Source: Candidatus Poribacteria bacterium (GTDB lineage Bacteria; Poribacteria; WGA-4E; PCPOR2b). Taken from it: a DNA stretch of 35,986 nt. The notes beneath the pieces were generated by a model. The model was not told where the DNA came from, ran no database searches, and worked only from the letters and a program-made list of their open reading frames with translations. The position numbers were made by a program, and so were the translations under genes. The stretch spans positions 1 to 35,986 of the forward strand of contig PYIZ01000036.1 in assembly GCA_003635265.1 (NCBI GenBank), in the 5' to 3' direction. This document shows, in pieces, positions 16,066 through 24,020 of this stretch; positions within the stretch are counted from its first letter, which is position 1; every line of letters starts with the position of its first letter.

Positions 16066-17022
16066 TTAGCCGAACACAGAATAGGGCAGCGGCTCTCCCT
16101 TTAATCCAGCCAACAGGTTCTCAGCCGCCATCGTTGCCATCCGTGTGCGGGTTTGTAACGTTGAGCTGCCGAGATGCGGGAAGATGAGAGCGTTATCAAG
16201 TGTCAATAGTGGATCGTCCGTTGGGATGGGTTCTGGATCTGTCACATCAAGCGCAGCCCGTGCAATTTCCCCGGTCTTTAATGCCTCGTACAGTGCTGCT
16301 GAATCCACCACTGGTCCCCGCGCAATATTCACAAGGATTGCCGTAGGCTTCATCTTTTTGAACTCTTCCGTACTAATCAGATGGTGAGTCTCCGGCGTCA
16401 TCGGGACATGCAAGGTTATAAAGTCAGATTCTGCGAGCAAGCCATCAAAACTGGCATACTCAATGCCCAATTCCTCCTCCCAATCCTCGCGGCGGCTCCG
16501 CTTGTAATACAGAACCCGCATATCGAATCCCAACGCCCTTTTAGCTACCTCATAACCGATTCTACCCATGCCGATGATGCCGAGCGTTGCGTGATGTACG
16601 TCGTATCCATGGAAGATATTTGGGTCGTAGCATGTCCAACGCTTTTCCTGAACATAGACACTAGCGGGGACAAGGTGTCGTGCTGCTGCAAGAAGTTGCG
16701 CGAAAGTCGTATCAGCAGTAGTTTCGCTCAACACACCGGGCGTATTGCCAACAGCAACGCCCTGTGCCCTCGCTGCCTCCGCATCAATGTGATTATATCC
16801 AACACCGACGTTGGAAATTACCTTAAGATTTGGCGCGCTAGCGATCATCTCTGCTGTTACCGGTTCATGACTATAAGTAACTAGCCCATCAAGCCCCGGC
16901 AACCGCTCTGCAGTCGGGGGCAGAATCTCACTCGTAGGCCATATATCAACTTCACATTCTGCCTCAATCATTGCTAAGGCTTTTTCTGGGATTGGACGGG
17001 TAATAAAAATTTTCGGCTTCAA
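16066..17022 (-). CDS. D-isomer 2-hydroxyacid dehydrogenase (glyoxylate/hydroxypyruvate reductase type)
   Basis: About 318 residues. It reduces 2-keto acids or oxidises D-2-hydroxy acids with NAD(P)H. Blocks in order are LKVISNVGVGYNHID, GVAVGNTPGVLSETTAD, the nucleotide loop LGIIGMGRIGYEVAKRA, NIARGPVVD (catalytic Arg), LDVTDPEPIP (Glu) and FPHLGSST (His). The VGYNHID and TPGVLSETTAD motifs are typical of glyoxylate/hydroxypyruvate reductases. The start is taken as a TTG at 17022 because an AGGAGG (minus strand, 17031-17036) lies 8 bases before it. The frame is open further to 17073, but that stretch reads as repetitive intergenic sequence. It is first in the unit with the two genes downstream. 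Confidence 0.9.
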   Translation of the reverse strand: MKPKIFITRPIPEKALAMIEAECEVDIWPTSEILPPTAERLPGLDGLVTYSHEPVTAEMIASAPNLKVISNVGVGYNHIDAEAARAQGVAVGNTPGVLSETTADTTFAQLLAAARHLVPASVYVQEKRWTCYDPNIFHGYDVHHATLGIIGMGRIGYEVAKRALGFDMRVLYYKRSRREDWEEELGIEYASFDGLLAESDFITLHVPMTPETHHLISTEEFKKMKPTAILVNIARGPVVDSAALYEALKTGEIARAALDVTDPEPIPTDDPLLTLDNALIFPHLGSSTLQTRTRMATMAAENLLAGLKGEPLPYSVFG

Positions 17023-17180
17023 TGACGATACCTCCTGCGTGGAACGTGACGCGTGATGAGTGATACGAAGCAACTACCTGAATTCTGTTCTGTAATTTGA
17101 TGGATGCCAAAGTCCTGAAACCTGACAATCCTCGTGCGTGAACAACACCTCCTGTCGGGTGACCTCTTCCCTGTAAAAGG

Positions 17181-17208
17181 TTGACAACGCAACGGAAACG
17201 GCTATAAT
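17181..17208 (+). promoter_or_regulatory. Strong predicted sigma70-type promoter
   Basis: A perfect TTGACA (17181-17186), a 16-base spacer and a perfect TATAAT (17203-17208). It reads toward the large membrane-protein gene at 17314, leaving a leader of about 100 bases. Confidence 0.75.
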
Positions 17209-17313
17209 ATAGCTTAGAGGAGTCAACGCAGTCTTCACTCGCGGATCATATCAGATATTATAATCCACAAGGAACCTATTCTCAAGAGGTTTCTGCCCTC
17301 AATAGCCCACCCC

Positions 17314-19296
17314 ATGAGAAACGGTATAAGCCCGAAAGAAATTGCATTAAACCCCCAATCCCAACAACCACAGATCCGTTGGAGCACGATCTGGCTAGGT
17401 CTAGGACTCATCTTTATTAACAACTACTGGCTGTTTGCCATGTTGCGGTGGGAACAGGGCCTCCCAACCACCATGTCGCTCTTCTTCAATGTGATTTTCA
17501 TCTTCGTGTTTGTGGTGGTCGCGAACTTTTGGCTCGCTCGGTTTTCGCCGAAATTAGCATTGACACAGGGCGAATTGTTGACGCTCTATGCAATGCTCTC
17601 CGTCGCCTCCGCAATCGGCGGGCATGACCTGTTCCAAGTTGTTGTCACCAATATCGCGGTCGTCGGCTGGATGTCAAATGAGGAAAACGAATGGGCGACC
17701 CTGTTTCACCACTACCTCCCTGATTGGCTGGCACTGACCGATAAAAAAAGTATTACCCCCTATTTCGTTGGGGACTCCAGTCTTTATCTCGCTGAAAATC
17801 TTCGATTATGGTGGCAGCCCGTCCTTGCATGGTCTGGATTTATCATCGTTCTCCTTTTTACCGCTTCTTGCATCAATGCAATCCTGCGGAAACAGTGGAT
17901 TGAAGCAGAACGACTCAGCTACCCAATCATCGAGCTCCCACAGCAAATGACCACGACAGATTTCTTTCGGAATCGATTAATGTGGGCAGGATTCGTTCTC
18001 GCAGGCGGTATGGATCTCATCAACGGACTGCATTTCTTGTTTCCCATCATCCCCGGACTTGGTGGCGAATTCTTTGACCTGCGCCCTTTTTTTACTACGA
18101 AACCGTGGAACGCTATCGGTTGGACGCCGGTCGTTGTCTTTCCCTTCGCTATTGGGATGGGGTATTTTATCCCTCTCGATCTCTCTTTCACCTTCTGGTT
18201 TTTCTACGTCTTTTGGAAGTTTGAAATGATCATGGGGAGCGTTTTCGGTCTTCAGCACATCCCCGGTTTTCCCTTCATCTTTGATCAATCATTCGGGGTC
18301 TGCGTTGGCGTACTGATTATCACGTTGTGGGGAGCGCGGCGTCATTTGCGAACCGTGCTCGTGAGTGCATGGCGGGGACCTTCACCCCATAGCCTTTCTA
18401 GTTCTCAAAATAACCGATTGGAACAAGGGGATCCATCAAGCCGGGACATCGAAGCCAACGAACCCATTTCCTATCGCACCGCTGTCCTCGGACTGATCAT
18501 TGGCTTCATGCTGTTGGTCGGTTTTTGGGCGGTAGCAGGACTACCTCTTTGGGTTGCATTTCTCGTTCTCGTCATCCATTTCACAACGGTAACCGTTATC
18601 ACCCGTATCCGTGCGGAGCTGGGACCGCCCATCCACGATTTACGCGCGATGGGACCCGATGTTCTACTGCCGAAGATGTTTGGTATGCGACGGCTAGGGG
18701 CAAGAAGTCTCACCCTATTTTCGCTTGTGTATTGCTTCAATCGCGCCTATCGGGGCAACGCCATGCCGCATCAGTTAGAGGCACTGAAACTCGCAGAACG
18801 CACGGGTGTGTCGTCACGTCGTGTCGGATACGCTATACTGCTTGCAGTTGTTCTCAGTCCATTGACTTCGTTCTGGTTTTCGTTGCACATCGGCTACAAG
18901 TCCGGCGCGTGGGAGGTTTGGTATGGATCCATCTTTCGGCGCACCCAAAGCTGGCTGACCAACCCTGCGCCTGTTGACGTTTTGTCCATCTTGGCGATGT
19001 GCTTCGGGGCTGTCTTCACTTTCCTACTCACGGCTATTCGTACACGCTTTGTTTGGTGGCCCCTATACCCGGTCGGATACGGTATCTCCGGCACATGGGC
19101 TGTCAATTTCTTCTGGTTTTCCGTGTTTATCAGCTGGATAATTAAGTGGTGTATTCTGCGCTTTGGCGGCTTAAAGACATTTAGGAATCTAGCACCATTC
19201 TTTCTAGGATTGATACTGGGTGAATTTCTTGTCGGCGGGGTATGGGCACTGATTGGTGTGGTGCTAGAAAAGCCGATGTATCGATTCATCTGGTAA
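17314..19296 (+). CDS. Large multi-pass membrane protein, DUF6785-like
   Basis: 660 residues with some 12-14 hydrophobic segments spread along the whole length, and a polar stretch near residues 350-385 that splits it in two halves. Conserved-looking polar motifs between segments include LTQGELLTLYAMLSVASAIGG, EAERLSYPIIELPQQM and RIRAELGPPIHDLRAMGPD. The EAERLSYPI stretch recalls oligopeptide-transporter (OPT) proteins, where a similar acidic-Pro motif follows a helix. Proteins like this are frequent in Poribacteria and Planctomycetes, often near sugar or carbohydrate genes. A strong promoter lies about 100 bases upstream. A transporter role is inferred only. Confidence 0.6.
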   Translation: MRNGISPKEIALNPQSQQPQIRWSTIWLGLGLIFINNYWLFAMLRWEQGLPTTMSLFFNVIFIFVFVVVANFWLARFSPKLALTQGELLTLYAMLSVASAIGGHDLFQVVVTNIAVVGWMSNEENEWATLFHHYLPDWLALTDKKSITPYFVGDSSLYLAENLRLWWQPVLAWSGFIIVLLFTASCINAILRKQWIEAERLSYPIIELPQQMTTTDFFRNRLMWAGFVLAGGMDLINGLHFLFPIIPGLGGEFFDLRPFFTTKPWNAIGWTPVVVFPFAIGMGYFIPLDLSFTFWFFYVFWKFEMIMGSVFGLQHIPGFPFIFDQSFGVCVGVLIITLWGARRHLRTVLVSAWRGPSPHSLSSSQNNRLEQGDPSSRDIEANEPISYRTAVLGLIIGFMLLVGFWAVAGLPLWVAFLVLVIHFTTVTVITRIRAELGPPIHDLRAMGPDVLLPKMFGMRRLGARSLTLFSLVYCFNRAYRGNAMPHQLEALKLAERTGVSSRRVGYAILLAVVLSPLTSFWFSLHIGYKSGAWEVWYGSIFRRTQSWLTNPAPVDVLSILAMCFGAVFTFLLTAIRTRFVWWPLYPVGYGISGTWAVNFFWFSVFISWIIKWCILRFGGLKTFRNLAPFFLGLILGEFLVGGVWALIGVVLEKPMYRFIW

Positions 19297-19380
19297 ATGG
19301 GGTGCCCTGCATCTACCTCTGTTGGATTTGGAAGTCCTTATCAAGCAGGACAGAAACTTCTATTGTCCATAACAAAACGA

Positions 19381-19409
19381 TTGCAATTCCAAAAAGCATA
19401 CAGTATAAT
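19381..19409 (+). promoter_or_regulatory. Predicted promoter of the tatA operon
   Basis: TTGCAA (19381-19386), a 17-base spacer and a perfect TATAAT (19404-19409), about 90 bases before tatA. The rest of 19297-19496 shows nothing clear. Confidence 0.65.
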
Positions 19410-19496
19410 ATCAACGTTTTAGGTCGGAGCAGCTTAAAATAGTGAGGTGTCACAGACCTTCAGTGTCATAACCTTCATTTCTGGGGAGGAATCACC

Positions 19497-19703
19497 ATGC
19501 CAATTGGCCCATGGGAACTGATTGTTATCCTTATTATTGCACTTCTGGTTTTCGGTCCGAAGCGTTTACCGGATATGGGCCGTTCACTTGGAAAGGCGAT
19601 TCGAGAGTTTAGGAACGCCGGCAAAGAGATTCAGAACGATATTGCTGAATCAATTGATGAAAACGAGCGCGATTCAACCAAATCTGCGAATAAGACGGTT
19701 TAG
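19497..19703 (+). CDS. tatA: Twin-arginine translocase subunit TatA/TatE
   Basis: 68 residues, a usual size. It forms the pore-building part of the Tat system, which exports folded proteins. A short N-terminal membrane helix (IGPWELIVILIIALLVF), the hinge FGPKRLPDMGRSLG, the amphipathic helix KAIREFRNA and a charged tail give the whole TatA plan. The FGPKRLP hinge with Phe-Gly is the family hallmark. GGGGAGG sits 7 bases before the ATG. tatC follows after 8 bases. There is no tatB in the window, so this TatA may serve both roles, as in many bacteria. Confidence 0.95.
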   Translation: MPIGPWELIVILIIALLVFGPKRLPDMGRSLGKAIREFRNAGKEIQNDIAESIDENERDSTKSANKTV

Positions 19704-19711
19704 TTATCAAC

Positions 19712-20539
19712 ATGGCCTCTGATGCGTCAATGTCCTTTCTGGATCATCTTGAAGAACTCCGCCGACGAATTATCATCTCCCTGATTGCGATCACGATATG
19801 TATACTTATAAGCCTGTGGTTCAAAGACCCGGCTGTGGAAATCATAAGGCGCCCTGTTGACATACCACTCAATGTACAATTGGCGAATTGGATAGACCGA
19901 AGTGTGGGTTCAAACGGCTCTTTCATGGCGTTCCTGTCGATTGCCCTGAAAGCAAAAGCAGCGAGCACGGTTCAGCTGAATAAAACCGGAGCCGGCGAAG
20001 CCATCATGGCTTTTCTCAAGATTGCCGTTACCTTTGGGGTATTGCTTGCATCGCCCATTGTGCTCTATCAGGCTTGGGCGTTTGTTTTCCCTGCCTTAAC
20101 ACAGCAGGAAAGGAAATTCGCGCTTCCACTATTTCTAATTATTGTTTTCTTCTTCCTTGTTGGGGTAGTTTTTGCCTACTTTATTGTCTTACCCGTCGTC
20201 GTCCAATTTGCCGCGGGTCTCTTCGCTAATGTGGGCGTTGGGAATCTGTGGAGTATTGATAGGTATGTGGGTTTTGCAACCAATATGCTGCTAGCCTTCG
20301 GTGTCGCGTTTGAACTTCCAATTGTTATGGCGTTTCTATCACGAATCGGCGTCATTAATGCACAAGGCTTCCGAGAACGACAACGATATGCCATCATGTT
20401 TATCTTTGTTGCAGCCGCGCTGTTGACACCAGCGGATCTACTGTCTATGTTATTAATGGCGATCCCACTTATCTTGTTATATCAGTTGGGGATCTTCCTC
20501 GCCTTTCTTGCAGAACAGGAGCCTGAAAGTAATGCCTAA
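19712..20539 (+). CDS. tatC: Sec-independent (twin-arginine) translocase TatC
   Basis: 275 residues. TatC is the multi-pass receptor that binds the twin-arginine signal. It opens MSFLDHLEELRRRIIIS, the conserved cytoplasmic start, then shows six membrane segments with SPIVLYQAWAFVFPALTQQERKFALPL, VVFAYFIVLP, FGVAFELPIVMAFLSRIGV and LTPADLLSMLLMAIPLILLY. The loop between the first and second segments (about residues 45-100) is some 30 residues longer than in E. coli TatC, with an insert around WIDRSVGSNGS to LNKTGAGE. The start could be at 19712 or at the second ATG (19730). Its 3' end overlaps the start of the zinc-ribbon gene, so translation is probably coupled. Confidence 0.95.
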   Translation: MASDASMSFLDHLEELRRRIIISLIAITICILISLWFKDPAVEIIRRPVDIPLNVQLANWIDRSVGSNGSFMAFLSIALKAKAASTVQLNKTGAGEAIMAFLKIAVTFGVLLASPIVLYQAWAFVFPALTQQERKFALPLFLIIVFFFLVGVVFAYFIVLPVVVQFAAGLFANVGVGNLWSIDRYVGFATNMLLAFGVAFELPIVMAFLSRIGVINAQGFRERQRYAIMFIFVAAALLTPADLLSMLLMAIPLILLYQLGIFLAFLAEQEPESNA

Positions 20540-21305
20540 TCTCGACTTGCAGGAACAGTTACGATTGTTGTACGAGTTTCAGCAGATTGACGCCGAAATC
20601 TTGAGGCTGGACAATAAACTCAAATCGGTCCCACTCAAGATCAGGAAGGCCGAAGCACAACTTCAGCTCTATCAACAGAAGCTACAAGAAAAACAGGCAC
20701 AACTGGCTGACGCAGAAAAACTGCAGCGCTCCAAAACGGCAGAACTTGAAATGGAGGGCGAGCAGCGTGGCAAATACCAAGCACAACTGCGAGAGGTGAA
20801 GAGTAACGAAGAATACCAAGCCCTCGACAACCAAATTAGTTTTGTCCAAGAGAAAGAAGCGGAGATAGAAGATGAGATTTTATCGGCAATGTTGCGAATA
20901 GATCAACTCAACGAGGAACTCGCCCAACAACGGAAGGAATTGGGTGCCGAGCAGGAAAAGCATAACGTACAGAAAGCCGAATACGAGCAGGAAGCAAAAG
21001 ATCTTAAAGCAGCAATTATAAAATGGCAAGGCAAACAACAAGACTTTGCCCACCAAATTGATTCAGGGCTAATAGATCAGTATCACGCCCGGTTCAAACG
21101 TTATCGCAAGGGACTAGTGTCACTGGTTGTTGAAAATGCATGTGGCAATTGCCATCTCACGATTCCGCCGCAAACATTACAGGAGGCTCGTAAGTATGAA
21201 CAACTCATCCGTTGTGGCAGTTGCAGACTCATTCTTTACATTCCATCTCCCTCTCCCGACGATGTTCCCGCCGAAGACCCCGCTTCTGGTTCGGGTCAGT
21301 CCTAG
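20532..21305 (+). CDS. Coiled-coil protein with C-terminal C4-type zinc ribbon
   Basis: About 257 residues. The first 180 are a long, charged coiled coil with heptads throughout (from LYEFQQIDAEILRLDNKL to the KDLKAAIIKWQGKQQ region). The end is a zinc ribbon with CGNCHLTIPP and CGSCRLILY, four Cys in two pairs about 20 apart. This is the CT398/FlgZ-like family, often next to genes of unrelated function and suggested to act in secretion or stress. The ATG at 20532 overlaps the end of tatC by 8 bases. The link to tatAC suggests a role near the Tat system, but that is inference. Confidence 0.85.
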   Translation: MPNLDLQEQLRLLYEFQQIDAEILRLDNKLKSVPLKIRKAEAQLQLYQQKLQEKQAQLADAEKLQRSKTAELEMEGEQRGKYQAQLREVKSNEEYQALDNQISFVQEKEAEIEDEILSAMLRIDQLNEELAQQRKELGAEQEKHNVQKAEYEQEAKDLKAAIIKWQGKQQDFAHQIDSGLIDQYHARFKRYRKGLVSLVVENACGNCHLTIPPQTLQEARKYEQLIRCGSCRLILYIPSPSPDDVPAEDPASGSGQS

Positions 21306-21556
21306 ATTTTCGTCGCTGCACACCAAGATTTTTTTACCTACCAATATATAGCGCGATAGTTCAGCCTGAGCCTAACCCAATATTAGTATTGCGCGATTTG
21401 AATTTCCCGAGTTCTTCCTCTACCAATGGAGTATTTTCATCTATAGCTATAAGTACTATTTTTTTCGTTTATATACGTTCTCATGAAACCAATCCAAAAA
21501 TCTTTGCGTTAGGCGCAGCAAAGTGACCTATCTAAAATCCAACTCGGAGAAGAAAA

Positions 21557-22390
21557 ATGACCGTAACACAGAAATCGTTCATCCTCGTGGTGACACTATT
21601 TTTGTCTGTATCTACCACAGGACTATCAACAAATGCGTCTAAATCCGCCGAACCTCTAACTAAAACCAAATCTCCATTTCGCTTAACCACCATTGTGCTC
21701 GATGCTGGACATGGGGGCAGAGACCCGGGCAATGTCGGTCCGGGGCGCGAAAATGAAAAAGACATCAACTTGGCAATTACGCGCAAATTGGCAGCACTGA
21801 TCCGGAAGAAAACGACATATAAAGTCTACCTCACCCGATCAGAAGACCGTTGGATTTCGCTAACAGACCGCGCCCGTTTTGCCAATCAATTCCCAGCTAG
21901 TGAGACCCTGTTTATCAGTATCCATTGTAACTCACATCCCAGTTCTCGGGTTCACGGATTGGAGAGTTATATCTTTAACTTACAAGCGACGGATAAATTT
22001 GCAGAAGCATTAGCCAAATGGGAAAACGACACAGAGGACATCAATCCCGTCGATTTTATTGTCAGCAATCTATATAAGAGAGGTGTCGAAAAATATAGCT
22101 GGGAAGCTGCCCGTATTGTGCAATCTGTGCTTGTTTCCCATCTCGGAGCGCGAAATCGGAATCGAAGCGCGCCGGACAAAATGGTTAGACGCGCACCTTT
22201 TCGCGTCCTTGTCGAGACCAAGATGCCAGCCCTCTTGGTCGAACTGGGATACTTATCCAACAAAGCAGAGTACAAAAAACTCAACTCTCCCACCTACCAA
22301 GACAAGGTGGTAAATGCACTGTTGCGGTCAATTCAGCAGTTCGATCAAGCGACACAGGCTGTAAACCGTACTGAAGCGCGGCTGCCTTAA
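21557..22390 (+). CDS. N-acetylmuramoyl-L-alanine amidase (Amidase_3)
   Basis: 277 residues. It cuts the bond between muramic acid and L-alanine in peptidoglycan in the periplasm. A signal peptide covers about 1-25 (KSFILVVTLFLSVSTTGL). The zinc site and catalytic residues are seen in IVLDAGHGGRDPG (His52), GRENEKD (Glu near 67), FISIHCNSH (His123), and LVELGYLSN near 238 (Glu). E. coli AmiA and AmiC use Tat signals, and this gene follows tatAC, yet its signal peptide has no twin arginine. GGAGAAG precedes the ATG. There is a 251-base gap from the zinc-ribbon gene in which I see no gene. A strong terminator follows. Confidence 0.92.
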   Translation: MTVTQKSFILVVTLFLSVSTTGLSTNASKSAEPLTKTKSPFRLTTIVLDAGHGGRDPGNVGPGRENEKDINLAITRKLAALIRKKTTYKVYLTRSEDRWISLTDRARFANQFPASETLFISIHCNSHPSSRVHGLESYIFNLQATDKFAEALAKWENDTEDINPVDFIVSNLYKRGVEKYSWEAARIVQSVLVSHLGARNRNRSAPDKMVRRAPFRVLVETKMPALLVELGYLSNKAEYKKLNSPTYQDKVVNALLRSIQQFDQATQAVNRTEARLP

Positions 22391-22403
22391 CAAGAATCTC
22401 AGC

Positions 22404-22437
22404 CGTGCACAGACCCACAAACTTTGCACGTTTTTTT
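22404..22437 (+). terminator. Rho-independent terminator after the amidase
   Basis: CGTGCA (22404-22409) pairs with TGCACG (22425-22430) over a 15-base loop, and TTTTTTT follows. The rest of 22440-22603 shows no feature. Confidence 0.8.
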
Positions 22438-22603
22438 GATGTAGACGGATCGGAAATTAGAGCTGAAGGGAAGTCGCCATGTGTGGAGCGATTTAGGGAC
22501 CTGTGGGCAGCAGATCTTGTGGAGAAAAATACGGCAAGTAAGTTGGAGTGCTAGCAGAAAAACGGCGGCAGGAATATTATCTCAGTCTTTAATCCAAGGG
22601 TTT

Positions 22604-23635
22604 TCAGATAGTTCGGACGTACTTTTCTCCATGGATAATCTCACCAATCAGAGACGGTGATTCACCCGACTCTCGGAGTGAGGAAATCGCCGCATCAATC
22701 TGATTTGGCGGCAGTATGAGCACCAGCCCAACCCCCATATTAAAAACATGGTACATCTCGGCTTCATCTACGCCACCTTTTTCTTGAAGGAAGGGAAAGA
22801 TTGGCGGTATCTCCCAAGTGCCCTTCCGAACCTCTGCACAGCAATTCGGGGGAAGAATGCGGACGATATTATCTGACAACCCACCACCTGTAATGTGGGC
22901 GATGCCTTTAATATCGCATCGGTCGCGTAGGGCAAGAATACTCTTCACATAACTCTTATGGTGAGCAAGCAGCTCCGAGCCAATCGTTGTACCGAGTTCA
23001 GGGATGTACTGATCCACGTCATAGTCGCAGACCTCAAACACAATGCGGCGAGCAAGCGAAAAGCCGTTTGTGTGCAAGCCAAGTGAGCCCAAGCCAACCA
23101 AGACATCCCCCGGCGCAATGCTGCTTCCCGTGATCAATTGCGACTCTTCGACCACACCGACAATTGTACCCGCGAGATCATACTCCCCCATCGTGTAGAG
23201 TTCCGGCATCTCCGCGATTTCTCCGCCGATTAGTGCACAGCCAATCTCCCGGCAGCCCGCCGCCACCCCGCTCACAATCTGCTCAATGACTTCAGGGTGG
23301 AGTTTACTTGTGCCAATGTAATCTAGGAAAAAGAGCGGTTCCGCCCCTTGAACAAGGATATCATTGCCGCAGTGCGCCACGATATCAAACCCAACCGTAT
23401 CGTGCCGTCCCGCCATAAAGGCAACCTTGAGTTTTGTGCCAACACTGTCGGTACTAGACACCAAGATGGGCTTTTCGTATTCACCGAGTGCAAACAGTCC
23501 CCCGAAATTGCCAACCTCGCTCAAAACCTCAGGACGATGGGTCGATTGAAGGAGGGGTTTTAAGCGCTTCAGTGCATCATCCTGTGCGTCGATGGACACA
23601 CCTGCGCTAGCGTAAGTTAACCCTTGCTCAGACAT
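22604..23635 (-). CDS. purM: Phosphoribosylformylglycinamidine cyclo-ligase (AIR synthetase)
   Basis: 343 residues, the usual length. It closes the imidazole ring of purines: FGAM plus ATP gives AIR. Blocks are TYASAGVSIDAQDDAL at the start, VSSTDSVGTKLKVA, IVAHCGNDILVQGAEPLFFLDY, ALIGGEIAEMPELY, GLGSLGLHTNGFSLAR and IAHITGGGLSDNIVRILP. All match the ATP-binding AIRS superfamily. The ATG overlaps the end of the upstream two-TM gene by 8 bases, so coupled translation is likely. It closes the purF to purM minus-strand unit. Confidence 0.96.
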   Translation of the reverse strand: MSEQGLTYASAGVSIDAQDDALKRLKPLLQSTHRPEVLSEVGNFGGLFALGEYEKPILVSSTDSVGTKLKVAFMAGRHDTVGFDIVAHCGNDILVQGAEPLFFLDYIGTSKLHPEVIEQIVSGVAAGCREIGCALIGGEIAEMPELYTMGEYDLAGTIVGVVEESQLITGSSIAPGDVLVGLGSLGLHTNGFSLARRIVFEVCDYDVDQYIPELGTTIGSELLAHHKSYVKSILALRDRCDIKGIAHITGGGLSDNIVRILPPNCCAEVRKGTWEIPPIFPFLQEKGGVDEAEMYHVFNMGVGLVLILPPNQIDAAISSLRESGESPSLIGEIIHGEKYVRTI

Positions 23636-23984
23636 CAGAGTTGTCAGATTCCTTCCGTTTTTCCATGCGCTGATTAAACGATTCCAAGCGTCGATTGCCG
23701 ATGAGAGCCATTATTTTGTCCATCTTTAACAGGGAAGCGACCAATACCACAATACACAATCCAACTGTGATCAACATTGCCTGCTCTGCGGCGACCTGCG
23801 GAGTAACTGTTGGACTCAGTTTTTGAACCAGCAGGATTGCCGGTTGGTACACCACTATACCAAGAATCGCACACAAGATGATGGCATAAAAAGTGAATCG
23901 CCCCTGCGAGGTGGATAAACCTCGTCTGACATTTTGAAAGGGGTGGGAAGATCTAGGTCGTTCTCTTCTTAATCTGTTTTGCAT
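23628..23984 (-). CDS. Small two-helix membrane protein between purF and purM
   Basis: 118 residues with a basic N-terminus (MQNRLRRERPRSS), two hydrophobic segments near 31-53 and 69-87, and a basic C-terminal tail ending NSDV. The family is not recognised. AGAGGAG precedes the ATG by 7 bases. It sits between purF and purM and overlaps purM by 8 bases, which makes it a real, expressed member of the purine unit. The role is unknown; a membrane anchor or transport accessory is possible. Confidence 0.7.
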   Translation of the reverse strand: MQNRLRRERPRSSHPFQNVRRGLSTSQGRFTFYAIILCAILGIVVYQPAILLVQKLSPTVTPQVAAEQAMLITVGLCIVVLVASLLKMDKIMALIGNRRLESFNQRMEKRKESDNSDV

Positions 23985-24020
23985 TGGATCACTCCTCTGG
24001 AAGGGCTTCCTCTGCGACCA

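Noticed and set aside
17023..17073. 17-residue N-terminal extension of the hydroxyacid dehydrogenase
   Set aside because: Repetitive CGTGA-type intergenic sequence, and the strong AGGAGG points to the TTG at 17022.
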